64,000 nt of DNA from NCBI RefSeq assembly GCF_014191375.1, contig NZ_JACHWN010000011.1, positions 1 through 64,000 of the forward strand, written 5' to 3'. The translations under genes were made by a program, and so were the position numbers. The first letter of the stretch is position 1, and each line of letters opens with the position of its first letter. The notes under the pieces are model-generated. The model saw only the letters and a program-made list of their open reading frames with translations, had not been told where the DNA came from and made no database searches. This stretch comes from Mesorhizobium sp. RMAD-H1. GTDB lineage: Bacteria > Pseudomonadota > Alphaproteobacteria > Rhizobiales > Rhizobiaceae. Below are positions 8,583 to 16,535 of this stretch, one piece after another.

Positions 8583-9467
8583 CTAGTTTGATGTCTGAAA
8601 CGCGCCCATCCGCGTGAAGTCGTCGCCGTCGTCCAGGTCCGTGGAACCGGTCCAGAGTTCGGCTACCAGATCGGCGATGGGCAGCCTTGCACCCGTCCGG
8701 GCGGCGAGTTCCCGCGCGAGGCGGACGTCCTTGCGCATCAGCCCCATGGAGAAGCCGCTGTCGAATGTGTTGGACATGATCCAGGTCGGGAAATGCACCT
8801 CGCTCATCATCGACCGGCCCGAGGCGGCGTTGAGGACCCTGAGCGCCGCTTCCGGATCAAGGCCGGCCGAGAACGCCAGCTTGAGCCCTTCTTTCGTGGT
8901 GATCATATGGGCGGCCGCAAGCAGATTGTTGACCAGTTTCGCGACATTGCCGGCACCGCTCGGGCCGACATGCAACGCCTTGGCGGCCATCGCCTCGATC
9001 ACCGGGCGGGCGAGGGCGACATCCTCCTCCGCGCCGCCGATCATCATGGTGAGCTTGCCCGACGCCGCACCGCTCGGCCCGCCGCTGACGGGCGCATCCA
9101 GAAAGCCGTGACCGGTCTTTGCCAGTGTGGCCGCGAGATCGCGGCTGACATCGGGTTCCGACGTCGAGGTGTCGATGATGATGACGCGGTCGTCCTTGCG
9201 ACTTTTCAGGATATCGAGATGGTCGTTCACGACGCCGGCGACGTCCTTTGCGGTCGGCAGCGAGAACACGAGGAACTGGCTCCGCTCGAAGACGGCGGCG
9301 ATGCTGCCGGCAGCGATAACGCCCGATTTTTTCGCAAGTGCCTTACGCTCACCAGACAGGTCGAAACCGAGAGTTTCAAACCCCTTGCCCGCCAGTGTTT
9401 GCGCCATGCCAAGCCCCATGCTGCCCAGCCCGATGACGCCGACGGCTATCTGCTTTTCCTTTGACAT
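8583..9467 (-). CDS. NAD-dependent beta-hydroxyacid dehydrogenase (3-hydroxyisobutyrate dehydrogenase family)
   Basis: The 294-residue protein has an N-terminal Rossmann domain (GLGSMGLGMA at residues 13-22), the family substrate-binding motif DAPVSGGPSGA, the catalytic lysine in GNVAKLVNN and the helical C-terminal domain. Enzymes of the family oxidise small beta-hydroxy acids such as 3-hydroxyisobutyrate, tartronate or threonate with NAD(P). The ATG at 9467 is chosen over the upstream ATG at 9512 because it gives the standard family N-terminus and has GGGAG 9 nt before it. It probably supplies or removes an intermediate next to the aldehyde dehydrogenase encoded 10 nt downstream. Confidence 0.9.
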   Translation of the reverse strand: MSKEKQIAVGVIGLGSMGLGMAQTLAGKGFETLGFDLSGERKALAKKSGVIAAGSIAAVFERSQFLVFSLPTAKDVAGVVNDHLDILKSRKDDRVIIIDTSTSEPDVSRDLAATLAKTGHGFLDAPVSGGPSGAASGKLTMMIGGAEEDVALARPVIEAMAAKALHVGPSGAGNVAKLVNNLLAAAHMITTKEGLKLAFSAGLDPEAALRVLNAASGRSMMSEVHFPTWIMSNTFDSGFSMGLMRKDVRLARELAARTGARLPIADLVAELWTGSTDLDDGDDFTRMGAFQTSN

Positions 9468-9596
9468 CCGAATGAACTCCCTGGTCGGCCGGCCATGCGG
9501 ATGGACCGGCAACGTGCTCGCAAGGTCGCATCAAATCAAGGGAGGCGGTAGACGATGATCCGGGAACAAGGCGTTGCCGGGAAAGCAACGTGAGGC

Positions 9597-10505
9597 TCAG
9601 TTTTTGAAGGCGGACATCTGCGAGGCGAGATAGGTCGCCAGCTTTTCTACGGATGCCGGCAAGCGCCTGCGCGCCTTCACCATCAGATGGGCGCTGGCCT
9701 CGAAGAGCAACGGATCGGAAAGCTCGACGGCCCCGAGAACGTTGCGCGAGAGTTCAGTCGTGACGGCGAATTCGGGTAGGAATGTCACGCCGAGGCCCGC
9801 GCTGACGAAACGCCGCAGGATATCGATCGATCGCGTCTCGACCAGCGGGGCAATCGCTACGCCACGCTCGGTGGCGACGCGCTCCACGAGTTGCGTGACG
9901 CCATGCCCCTTGCTCAGCATGGCACAAGGAGAGTCGAGACATTCCTCGAGCGCGACCTGGCCGTGCGCAAGCAGCGGGTGGCCTGGCGGCGCAACGAAAC
10001 AGAGCGGCTGTCGGGATATCGCCAGTGAACGGACGCGCGTATCGATCGGCGGATTATAAGCGATACCGATATCGGTATCGCCATTCGCCACACCATCGAG
10101 GATATGCTCCGTGCTGCCGAGCTGCACCTCGTATCTGATGGTGGGATAGACTGAGACGAATGGTTTCAAACCGTTCTCGATCAGGTCGCCGATGAAACCT
10201 TCGCCACAGCAGATGCGGACGCGGCCCTGCTGAATTCCCCGCAACTGATCGAGTTGTTCGGCGAGCAGCCCATGATCTTCAACCACGCGTCTGGCATGCT
10301 CGAGAACAAGCTGTCCCGCATCCGTCAGCTCGACGCCGCGGCTCGTCCGGTCGAACAGCGGCAACCCGAGATCCCGCTCCGTCTCGGCGATCTGCCTGCT
10401 GACCACGGACGGAGCCACATGCATGTTCTCCGCCGCGCTGCGGATCGAACCGAACCGCACCACTGCCATGAAGATCCGCAGCGCTTTGGCATCGAGTGTT
10501 TCCAT
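9597..10505 (-). CDS. LysR-family transcriptional regulator
   Basis: The 302-residue protein has a winged helix-turn-helix at residues 5-64 (FGSIRSAAENMHVAPSVVSR) and a periplasmic-binding-like effector domain from about residue 92. It lies within the minus-strand run, between the M20D amidohydrolase (79 nt upstream) and the beta-hydroxyacid dehydrogenase (130 nt downstream), an unusual place for a LysR gene, which is normally divergent. It is a likely regulator of the surrounding catabolic genes. The effector is unknown. Confidence 0.92.
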   Translation of the reverse strand: METLDAKALRIFMAVVRFGSIRSAAENMHVAPSVVSRQIAETERDLGLPLFDRTSRGVELTDAGQLVLEHARRVVEDHGLLAEQLDQLRGIQQGRVRICCGEGFIGDLIENGLKPFVSVYPTIRYEVQLGSTEHILDGVANGDTDIGIAYNPPIDTRVRSLAISRQPLCFVAPPGHPLLAHGQVALEECLDSPCAMLSKGHGVTQLVERVATERGVAIAPLVETRSIDILRRFVSAGLGVTFLPEFAVTTELSRNVLGAVELSDPLLFEASAHLMVKARRRLPASVEKLATYLASQMSAFKN

Positions 10506-10583
10506 GGGAGTACGGTGAGCCAGGAGACAGGCTGTGTCAATCAGTGTTGCTGTGGGAGCAACACCTTGCCCGTCGCAAATCTC

Positions 10584-11744
10584 TCAGGCGGCGCGCAGGC
10601 GCTCCTGGACCAGGGAAACCCACATGTTCGCGCCGAGGGGAAGCAGCCTGTCGTTGAAATCGAAATAGGGGGAATGCAGGCCAGGATTGGTGCCTTCCTT
10701 CCGGGCGCCGAGCCAGAAATAGCACCCGGGGATCTCCCGCAGCATGAACGCAAAGTCTTCCGCAGCCATGCTGGGCAGGGCATCCACGACCTCGATGCCG
10801 CCGACGCGGGCACCGAGCTCACGGACAAAACGCGCGCAGTCGGGGTTGTTTATCGTCGCCGGATATCGCGCGGTATGGTCCACATCCGCTGCGCAGCCAT
10901 AGCCGGCCGCCACGGAGGCAGCGAGCCCACCGATCCGCTCGGCGATTTTCCGTCCGACATCCTCTTCGAACCATCGGGTCGTCCCGCGGATCACCACCTC
11001 TTCCGGGATGACGTTCCACGCGTCGCCGCCATGAATCTGGGTGGCTGAAACGACTGCAGACTGCAGGGGCGAGATATTGCGGCTGGCAATGGTCTGCAGG
11101 CCGGCAACGATCTGGGAGGCGGCGACGATAGGATCCGCACCCTCATGCGGCATCGCCCCATGGGCGCCGCGTCCCCTGACCTTGATCTCGAAGGTGCCGA
11201 AGGCGGCCATCATCTCGGCATCCCTGGCGACGCATTGCCCGAGATCGAGGCCCGGCCAGTTGTGCATCGCGTAGATGTCGTCCATGGGGAAGTTACGGAA
11301 CAGCCCGTCCTCGACCATTGCGCGCCCGCCGCCCTCATTTTCCTCCGCGGGCTGGAAGACGAAATGAACCGTGCCGTCGAAGGACAGGCGGCTTGCCGCG
11401 CGCGCCGCCGCAAGAGCCATCGCCACATGGCCGTCATGCCCGCAGGCATGCATCCTGCCCGGCGTCTTCGATGCGTAGCTGACGCCGGAGCGCTCGACGA
11501 TGGGCAGGGCATCGATATCGGCGCGGATGCCAACGGCCCTTGAGGAGGTGCCCCGTTGCAGGGAGCCGACGACCCCCGTCTTTCCGTAGCCGGTTTTGAT
11601 CGTATAGCCCCATTCGGAAAGCTTGCCGGCTATGAAATCCGACGTCTTATGTTCCTCGAAGGCCAGCTCGGGATTGGCATGCAGATGATGGCGCCAACTT
11701 ACCGCCTCTTCGATTTCCGCTCCGGGAATGAGGGGCTCACTCAT
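10584..11744 (-). CDS. M20D-family amidohydrolase (hippurate/N-acyl-amino-acid hydrolase type)
   Basis: The 386-residue metallo-amidohydrolase has the family metal ligands: GIRADIDALP (Asp77/Asp79 region), HACGHDGH (His99, Cys101, His103) and PAEENEGGG (the Glu pair). The dimerisation domain with RGRGAHGAMPHEGADP follows. Such enzymes cleave N-acyl amino acids, hippurate or aminobenzoyl-glutamate. The start at 11744 has GAAAGGAAG upstream; the long open frame that continues to 13271 is a shadow of the genes upstream. It follows a two-part membrane system, a known partnership for this hydrolase family, which suggests uptake of the amide substrate followed by hydrolysis in the cytosol. Confidence 0.92.
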   Translation of the reverse strand: MSEPLIPGAEIEEAVSWRHHLHANPELAFEEHKTSDFIAGKLSEWGYTIKTGYGKTGVVGSLQRGTSSRAVGIRADIDALPIVERSGVSYASKTPGRMHACGHDGHVAMALAAARAASRLSFDGTVHFVFQPAEENEGGGRAMVEDGLFRNFPMDDIYAMHNWPGLDLGQCVARDAEMMAAFGTFEIKVRGRGAHGAMPHEGADPIVAASQIVAGLQTIASRNISPLQSAVVSATQIHGGDAWNVIPEEVVIRGTTRWFEEDVGRKIAERIGGLAASVAAGYGCAADVDHTARYPATINNPDCARFVRELGARVGGIEVVDALPSMAAEDFAFMLREIPGCYFWLGARKEGTNPGLHSPYFDFNDRLLPLGANMWVSLVQERLRAA

Positions 11745-11800
11745 TCGTTCTTCCTTTCTCCAGCGGCTGCGGCGCAGCCCGTCGCAGCCGCTTCCACTGA

Positions 11801-12313
11801 TCAGCCGCTGATGCGCAACGCGATTTCCGCGACGATGGCGGAGCCGAGATAGGTTCCGAGCATCACACAGATCGCAACGATCACGATCTTCCATCCCGAT
11901 TTTCGCGCGATGTCGAACTCGCCTTTTGTAAGGGCAAGGCCGCCATAGGCGAGCGCCGGCGTCGCGAGAGCCAGAAAATTGAGCGCTTCGACCTTGGCGA
12001 CGACCCAATCCGCTCCCGGGATGCCCGGGATCGTGATGAGGATAGCCAACAGAGAAATCCATGCAATGCTTGGCAGGTAGAACGGAACGAACCGGGCGAG
12101 GCACAGCCCTGCGATCGATACGACATAGAGGATCGCCATCCCAGGCAGCGCTGAGAGCGGGTCTGTTCCGGTCGCCACCCAGTTGGAGATGAGGCCGATG
12201 ACCGATACGATCAGGAGCAGGACCGTATAGTGGGCAATGTTGATCTTGCGCTCGTCCTCGCCTTCCAGCGGAAGCGGATGTTCGACCGAGGAGTTGTTGG
12301 TATTGAGGCTCAT
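11801..12313 (-). CDS. Small multi-spanning membrane protein, partner of the DUF3100 protein
   Basis: This 170-residue protein has a soluble N-terminus and about five hydrophobic segments: IAHYTVLLLIVSVIGLIS (about 25-43), ALPGMAILYVVSIAGLCLA, IAWISLLAILITIPGI, LNFLALATPALAYGG and WKIVIVAICVMLGTYLG. It lies 12 nt downstream of the DUF3100 gene, so the two are very likely co-translated and form one permease-like complex. No characterised family was recognised. A role in importing the amidohydrolase substrate is inferred from position only. Confidence 0.7.
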   Translation of the reverse strand: MSLNTNNSSVEHPLPLEGEDERKINIAHYTVLLLIVSVIGLISNWVATGTDPLSALPGMAILYVVSIAGLCLARFVPFYLPSIAWISLLAILITIPGIPGADWVVAKVEALNFLALATPALAYGGLALTKGEFDIARKSGWKIVIVAICVMLGTYLGSAIVAEIALRISG

Positions 12314-12325
12314 GGCTTCTTCCCT

Positions 12326-13138
12326 TCAGGCCCGTGCCGCGTCTTGCGGGCGGCATTTTTTGTAAAGCCACTCCGTCAGCGGGAGAGCGACGAACAAGCC
12401 GACATAAAGGCCGGTAGCGTATGTGAGGATGTTGCTCGCCGCAGCAAGGGCGAGAATGACATCCTTCTGCTCCGGTACGATGGAAACAAGGCTGCCGGTG
12501 CAGGCGGCGAGCATGCTGCCCGAGCCAACGCCGCAGGACATCGCGAGGGCCCGCATGTCGAACCATCCGAGGCCATGGATGAGCGGGGGCATGATGGCGA
12601 AGACGAAGGTTCCGATCAACGTCCCGGTCGCATAGACCCCCATGGCACCGGCGCCTTCCGGGCTGTTGAGGCCGAACTTGTCCGCGATGAGCGCAAGGTT
12701 CGGTTCGCGGTCGATCGAATAGGTGGCGCCGATGGATTCGCGCCCCATGCGCAGAACGAACACGGCAATGGGGAAGGCGATGAAGATGGTTCCCAGATTT
12801 CCGATCTCCTGCAGGATGAGCGCCGGCCCGGCCTTGATGATCTCCGCTATCTGCGGACCGACGGTCGTGCCGAACTTGGCGATGAACGGCATGATGGCGA
12901 TGGTGATCATCATTCCCGACAGCTTGACGGCCTTTGGCGGAATGAGCGCGGCCGTCCTTTTCAGGATATGGGGGTTGAGGGCAATGCCCATCGCGAACGC
13001 ATAGAGGATGGGAAGGAAAACGACTGTTCCGATCCCGATCGAGATCTTGCGGATGCCGATCAGCTCGGCGATGATGACAAGGGCGAGCACGATGGCGTGA
13101 AGCCACCACCCCTGGGTCGGCAGAAAACGCTGACTCAT
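12326..13138 (-). CDS. DUF3100 integral membrane protein, probable transporter subunit
   Basis: A 270-residue hydrophobic protein with about eight predicted membrane segments, resembling the DUF3100 family; the segment FALSCG/ALAMSCGVGSGSMLAACTG around residues 190-212 is a small-residue-rich re-entrant-like stretch seen in secondary carriers. It is the first gene of a tight minus-strand set: DUF3100, a 170-residue membrane partner, then the M20D amidohydrolase. The set reads as uptake plus hydrolysis of an N-acyl compound. Transport activity has not been shown for the family as far as I know and is an inference. Confidence 0.75.
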   Translation of the reverse strand: MSQRFLPTQGWWLHAIVLALVIIAELIGIRKISIGIGTVVFLPILYAFAMGIALNPHILKRTAALIPPKAVKLSGMMITIAIMPFIAKFGTTVGPQIAEIIKAGPALILQEIGNLGTIFIAFPIAVFVLRMGRESIGATYSIDREPNLALIADKFGLNSPEGAGAMGVYATGTLIGTFVFAIMPPLIHGLGWFDMRALAMSCGVGSGSMLAACTGSLVSIVPEQKDVILALAAASNILTYATGLYVGLFVALPLTEWLYKKCRPQDAARA

Positions 13139-13294
13139 ACTGATTCTCCTCTGGTCGACGCACCTTGTTATTATCGGTTTTCGTGCGCAGGACGAGTATG
13201 ATTTCCGCCGTGCAATTTTGTAGTCCCCCGTGAGGGAACGAGGCGTTGCCGGTTAAGCAACGCTGCCGCAACCGTTTCCTTCATAGGCATTTCA

Positions 13295-14197
13295 TCAGGC
13301 ACCGATCCCATGCGGCTGGCCGCCGAAGCGCTCGACTAACGTATCGATCAGGAGTCTTACCTTGCCCGGTACATTGGTCCCCGGCGGGCGCACGACATAG
13401 ATGCCAAATTCTGGCGTTGGATAGTCGACCAGGAGCGGCTCGAGTGCGCCGCTCTCGATCTCGTCGGCGAGCAGAAAGGTCGGCGTTTCGGCAATGCCCA
13501 ATCCAGCCTTGGCCCATTCGATGATGGTTTCACCGCTATCCGAACGGAGACGGCCGGTCGGGCGCACCGAAATCCACCGTTTGCCGGAACGGAACCTCCA
13601 TTCCGCGCTGACGCGGCCGGTATAGTTGAGACATTCGTGTCGTGTGAGGTCCATTGGCGTAGCCGGCCGCCCATTCCTGGCGAGGTAAGCCGGACTGGCG
13701 ACCACCAGAGACCGGACGGGAGCAATTCTGCGGGCCACGAGGCTTGAATCCTGCAGCTTACCGATACGGATGGCCGCATCGTAACCTTCTCCGATCAGAT
13801 CAACGATCCGGTCGCTAAAAGATATGTCCATCTCCAGCTTCGGATGATGCTTGCTCATATCCGCCAGCATGGGGGCGATGTGGCGGACACCGAATGACAG
13901 AGGTGCGGAAAGGCGCAGGCGGCCAATGACCTCGCCGCTATGCTGGGTCACCGCCTCGCGCGCCTCGTCGAACTCGGCAAGAATACGTTCACCGCGCGCC
14001 TTGAACTCAAGCCCCGCTTCGGTCGGGCTGATGCCGCGCGTCGTGCGGTTCAGGAGCCGGGTACCGAGATCAGCCTCCATCTTGGCAATGCGCCGGCTGA
14101 TAATCGATTTCGAAATGCCCAGACGCGCTGCGGCGCGATTGAAACCGCCGCTGTCAATGACTTCCACAAGGCAACGCATATCAGCCAGATCGATCAT
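13295..14197 (-). CDS. LysR-family transcriptional regulator (next to azoR)
   Basis: The 300-residue regulator has an HTH at about residues 17-36 (FNRAAARLGISKSIISRRIA) and an effector domain of the CrgA-type subgroup (RLRLSAPLSFG near residue 92). The ATG at 14197 matches the family N-terminus; the frame extends further to 14254 without homology. It is divergent from azoR, with 104 nt between the start codons, the classical LysR arrangement, so it probably senses quinones or electrophiles and controls azoR. Confidence 0.92.
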   Translation of the reverse strand: MIDLADMRCLVEVIDSGGFNRAAARLGISKSIISRRIAKMEADLGTRLLNRTTRGISPTEAGLEFKARGERILAEFDEAREAVTQHSGEVIGRLRLSAPLSFGVRHIAPMLADMSKHHPKLEMDISFSDRIVDLIGEGYDAAIRIGKLQDSSLVARRIAPVRSLVVASPAYLARNGRPATPMDLTRHECLNYTGRVSAEWRFRSGKRWISVRPTGRLRSDSGETIIEWAKAGLGIAETPTFLLADEIESGALEPLLVDYPTPEFGIYVVRPPGTNVPGKVRLLIDTLVERFGGQPHGIGA

Positions 14198-14301
14198 GGA
14201 GTGTTCCTGTAAGCACAACAATCTGGTGCTGATTTTAAGCATTCTGGTGCGCAATTTGCACCACTATTTTATCACCGTCACATTGTTCAGGAGCATTCCA
14301 C

Positions 14302-14931
14302 ATGTCGAGAGTTCTCGTTCTTACCAGCAGCGTGCTTGGCGAAGCCTCGGTTTCCAATCAGCTTGTGGCTGAGGCTGTCGCGCAACTGCGCCTGCAGGAT
14401 CCCGGCGCTGAAATCGTCACGCGCGATCTGGTTGGCAGCCCGGTTCCTCACCTGACCCCTAATTCCGCCGCCGCATTGCGTGGCGGCGAACCGGCGAATG
14501 CGGAGCAGGCCGCTGCAATCAAACTTTCGGATGAACTTATCGGGGAATTGAAAGCTGCCGATATCATCGTCATAGGCGCGCCGATGTATAATTTCGGCAT
14601 CGCATCCTCCCTGAAAGCCTGGTTTGACTACGCATTGCGGGCAGGCGTCACCTTCCGTTATTCGGAAGCAGGGCCGGAAGGCCTGGTCCTGGGCAAACGG
14701 GCGATCATCATCGAGACGCGGGGCGGCTTCTACAGCGAGGGGGCCATGCAGAGCTTCGATTCCCAGGAGCCGCACCTGCGCAATCTGCTGGGTTTCATCG
14801 GGATCACGGACGTCACGTTTGTCAGGGCAGAGAAGCTGGCATTCGGTCCGCAGGCCCGCGAACAGGCCATCAAGGCAGCCCGCGTCCATATCGGGCAGAC
14901 CGTCCAGGACCAGCTGTTCCAGGCGGCATGA
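14302..14931 (+). CDS. azoR: FMN-dependent NADH:azo/quinone reductase AzoR
   Basis: The 209-residue flavodoxin-fold enzyme has the N-terminal phosphate-binding start VLVLTSSVLGEASVSNQL, the AzoR signature PMYNFGIASSLKAWFDY (about residues 98-114) and the RGGFYSEG segment. It reduces quinones, and azo compounds in vitro, by two-electron transfer from NADH through FMN, which protects against thiol and quinone stress. The ATG has CAGGAG upstream. It is divergent from a LysR gene, its likely regulator. Confidence 0.95.
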   Translation: MSRVLVLTSSVLGEASVSNQLVAEAVAQLRLQDPGAEIVTRDLVGSPVPHLTPNSAAALRGGEPANAEQAAAIKLSDELIGELKAADIIVIGAPMYNFGIASSLKAWFDYALRAGVTFRYSEAGPEGLVLGKRAIIIETRGGFYSEGAMQSFDSQEPHLRNLLGFIGITDVTFVRAEKLAFGPQAREQAIKAARVHIGQTVQDQLFQAA

Positions 14932-14970
14932 CACGGTCGGTTGCGGCATGAGCAGCCCCCGCGAAGCATC

Positions 14971-15002
14971 GGAGCGGTCTCGGTCCGACCGAAAGCCGCT
15001 CC
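14971..15002. terminator. Hairpin between convergent azoR and ridA genes
   Basis: The arms GGAGCGG (14971-14977) and CCGCTCC (14996-15002) enclose a second small stem TCGGT/ACCGA. It lies between the 3' ends of two convergent genes, where a bidirectional terminator is expected. No T tract follows, so confidence is modest. Confidence 0.4.
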
Positions 15003-15035
15003 AGAGCTGCCCATGCCGCTCCGCCCAGCGGCGGA

Positions 15036-15383
15036 TCAGGCCTTCAATGCGGTCACGACGACTTCAATGAGTGCGCCGCCGCCGAGATCGGCGACGCCGA
15101 CCGTGGCGCGGGCGGGAAGATTGTCCCCGAAAACTTCGGTCCAGACAGCATCCATTTCCTTTTTGTGGGAAAGGTCGGTCACGAAGATCGAAGCAGAAAC
15201 GATCTTGGTGATGTCGGTGCCAGCCTCTTTCAGATAGGAGGAGATTTTCCCGAGAATGTTGCGGGTCTGTTCGGCCATCGGCACGCTGGTGTCATCGGCG
15301 ATTGTGCCGCCGACAAAGACGAAACCATTGGCTTCGACAGCACGGTGCATGATAGGCGTGCGGATATTGCGGGTAATCGTCAT
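15036..15383 (-). CDS. RidA-family enamine/imine deaminase
   Basis: The 115-residue single-domain protein of the RidA/YjgF/UK114 family keeps the active-site arginine in PARATVGVADLG and the C-terminal EVVVTALKA. RidA proteins hydrolyse the reactive 2-imino or enamine products released by amino acid oxidases and dehydratases, giving the keto acid and ammonia. It lies 27 nt downstream of the flavin oxidoreductase gene of the three-part dehydrogenase, so it would detoxify the imine that enzyme produces. This is a well-matched enzyme pair rather than a chance neighbour. Confidence 0.93.
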   Translation of the reverse strand: MTITRNIRTPIMHRAVEANGFVFVGGTIADDTSVPMAEQTRNILGKISSYLKEAGTDITKIVSASIFVTDLSHKKEMDAVWTEVFGDNLPARATVGVADLGGGALIEVVVTALKA

Positions 15384-15410
15384 TGTGTTTCCTCTTCCTG
15401 GGTTGTGAAA

Positions 15411-16535
15411 TCAGGCCGGCGACCGGCCGGTGAAACGATCGATCGAGAGGCCGTCGATCGGCGTGCTCGTCTTGCCCGTAGTGATCAGCTCCGCCATGAC
15501 GGCCCCGGTGCCGGGACCGAGCTGAAAGCCATGCAGCGAAAAGCCGAACTGGTGGTAGAGCCCTTTATGTCTGCTGCTGCGGCTTACCACGGGGAGATCG
15601 TCCTCCATGCGGGCCTCGATACCCGCCCAGGCGCGCACGATCGCCGCGTTGCGCATCACGGCGAAGAGCGCGAATACGGTCTCGGCGCTCTCGCGCAATT
15701 TCCGCCAGTCGAGCACGGTCTCGTTGGTGTGAGGGTAGGGGGTTCCCAGATGCCCGCCGCCGATGAGCACCGTCCCGTTGCGGAACTGCTTGAAGGAGAG
15801 CTTGCGGCCGCGCAGGATGACCACCGGCTTGATGAAATCCGGCACGCGCGAGGTGATCATCAGCATCGGCGCGACGGCCTTTACCGGCACCGGCTCGCCG
15901 AGTTCGGCGGCGATGCGGCCGGCCCAGGCGCCTGCCGCGTTGACGAGAATGGGCGCCTCGAAGATCTCTGCGCCCGCATCGACGCGCCATAGGTCGCCCG
16001 CACGACGAATGTTCCTGGCGGTAATGCCTTCACGAATGATTGTACCGAGCCGTTCCGCCTTGCGGCGGAAGGCGGTGGTGGTGCGGGCCGGATTGGCAGC
16101 GCCGTCGCGGCGCGAGACGATACCGCCTGGGCAGGTTTTGGCGACCGCCGGTACCAGGCGGCGCAATTCCATGCGGTCGATCAGTTCTTCATGGGTGAAA
16201 CCGTGCCGGTTGAGCTCGGCGACGCGGGCACGGCACGCATCGAGCTCTTCCTCGTTCTCGGCCACGAGAACCTGGCCGTTGTTGTCGAAGTCACAATCCT
16301 CATCGAGGAGATCACCGATGCGCTCCCAGATGTCCATCGAGCGGATGGACAGCGGGATTTCGGCAATGTGGCGGGCGAGCTGGCGCACGCCACCGGCATT
16401 GACGCCGGAGGCATGGCGGCCTGCATAGTCCTTCTCGATCAGCACCGGACGCAGACCGCCAAGGCAGAGATGCAGGGCTGTCGAGCAGCCGTGAATCCCC
16501 CCGCCTATGATGATGGCATCCGTCCGCGTGATCAT
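15411..16535 (-). CDS. FAD-dependent oxidoreductase, HcnC/OoxB-like beta subunit
   Basis: The 374-residue DAO-family flavoprotein has the dinucleotide-binding start AIIIGGGIHGCSTALHL (about residues 8-24). It resembles the catalytic FAD subunit of glycine/octopine/proline-type membrane or soluble dehydrogenases (HcnC, OoxB, proline dehydrogenase PdhB-like). It starts at 16535, sharing one base with the stop of the larger subunit gene (TGATG), so the two subunits are translationally coupled. With its partners it would oxidise a secondary amine or imino acid. Confidence 0.88.
   Translation of the reverse strand: MITRTDAIIIGGGIHGCSTALHLCLGGLRPVLIEKDYAGRHASGVNAGGVRQLARHIAEIPLSIRSMDIWERIGDLLDEDCDFDNNGQVLVAENEEELDACRARVAELNRHGFTHEELIDRMELRRLVPAVAKTCPGGIVSRRDGAANPARTTTAFRRKAERLGTIIREGITARNIRRAGDLWRVDAGAEIFEAPILVNAAGAWAGRIAAELGEPVPVKAVAPMLMITSRVPDFIKPVVILRGRKLSFKQFRNGTVLIGGGHLGTPYPHTNETVLDWRKLRESAETVFALFAVMRNAAIVRAWAGIEARMEDDLPVVSRSSRHKGLYHQFGFSLHGFQLGPGTGAVMAELITTGKTSTPIDGLSIDRFTGRSPA

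Noticed and set aside
8935..9464. Other long frames opposite catabolic genes (also 7238-8617, 5117-6523, 38895-40400, 35323-36546)
   Set aside because: All are antisense shadows of well-supported enzymes and lack domains and ribosome binding sites.
10584..13271. 895-codon continuous minus-strand frame
   Set aside because: Only the last 386 residues (M20D amidohydrolase from 11744) are real; the upstream part is out of frame with the two membrane protein genes that explain that DNA.
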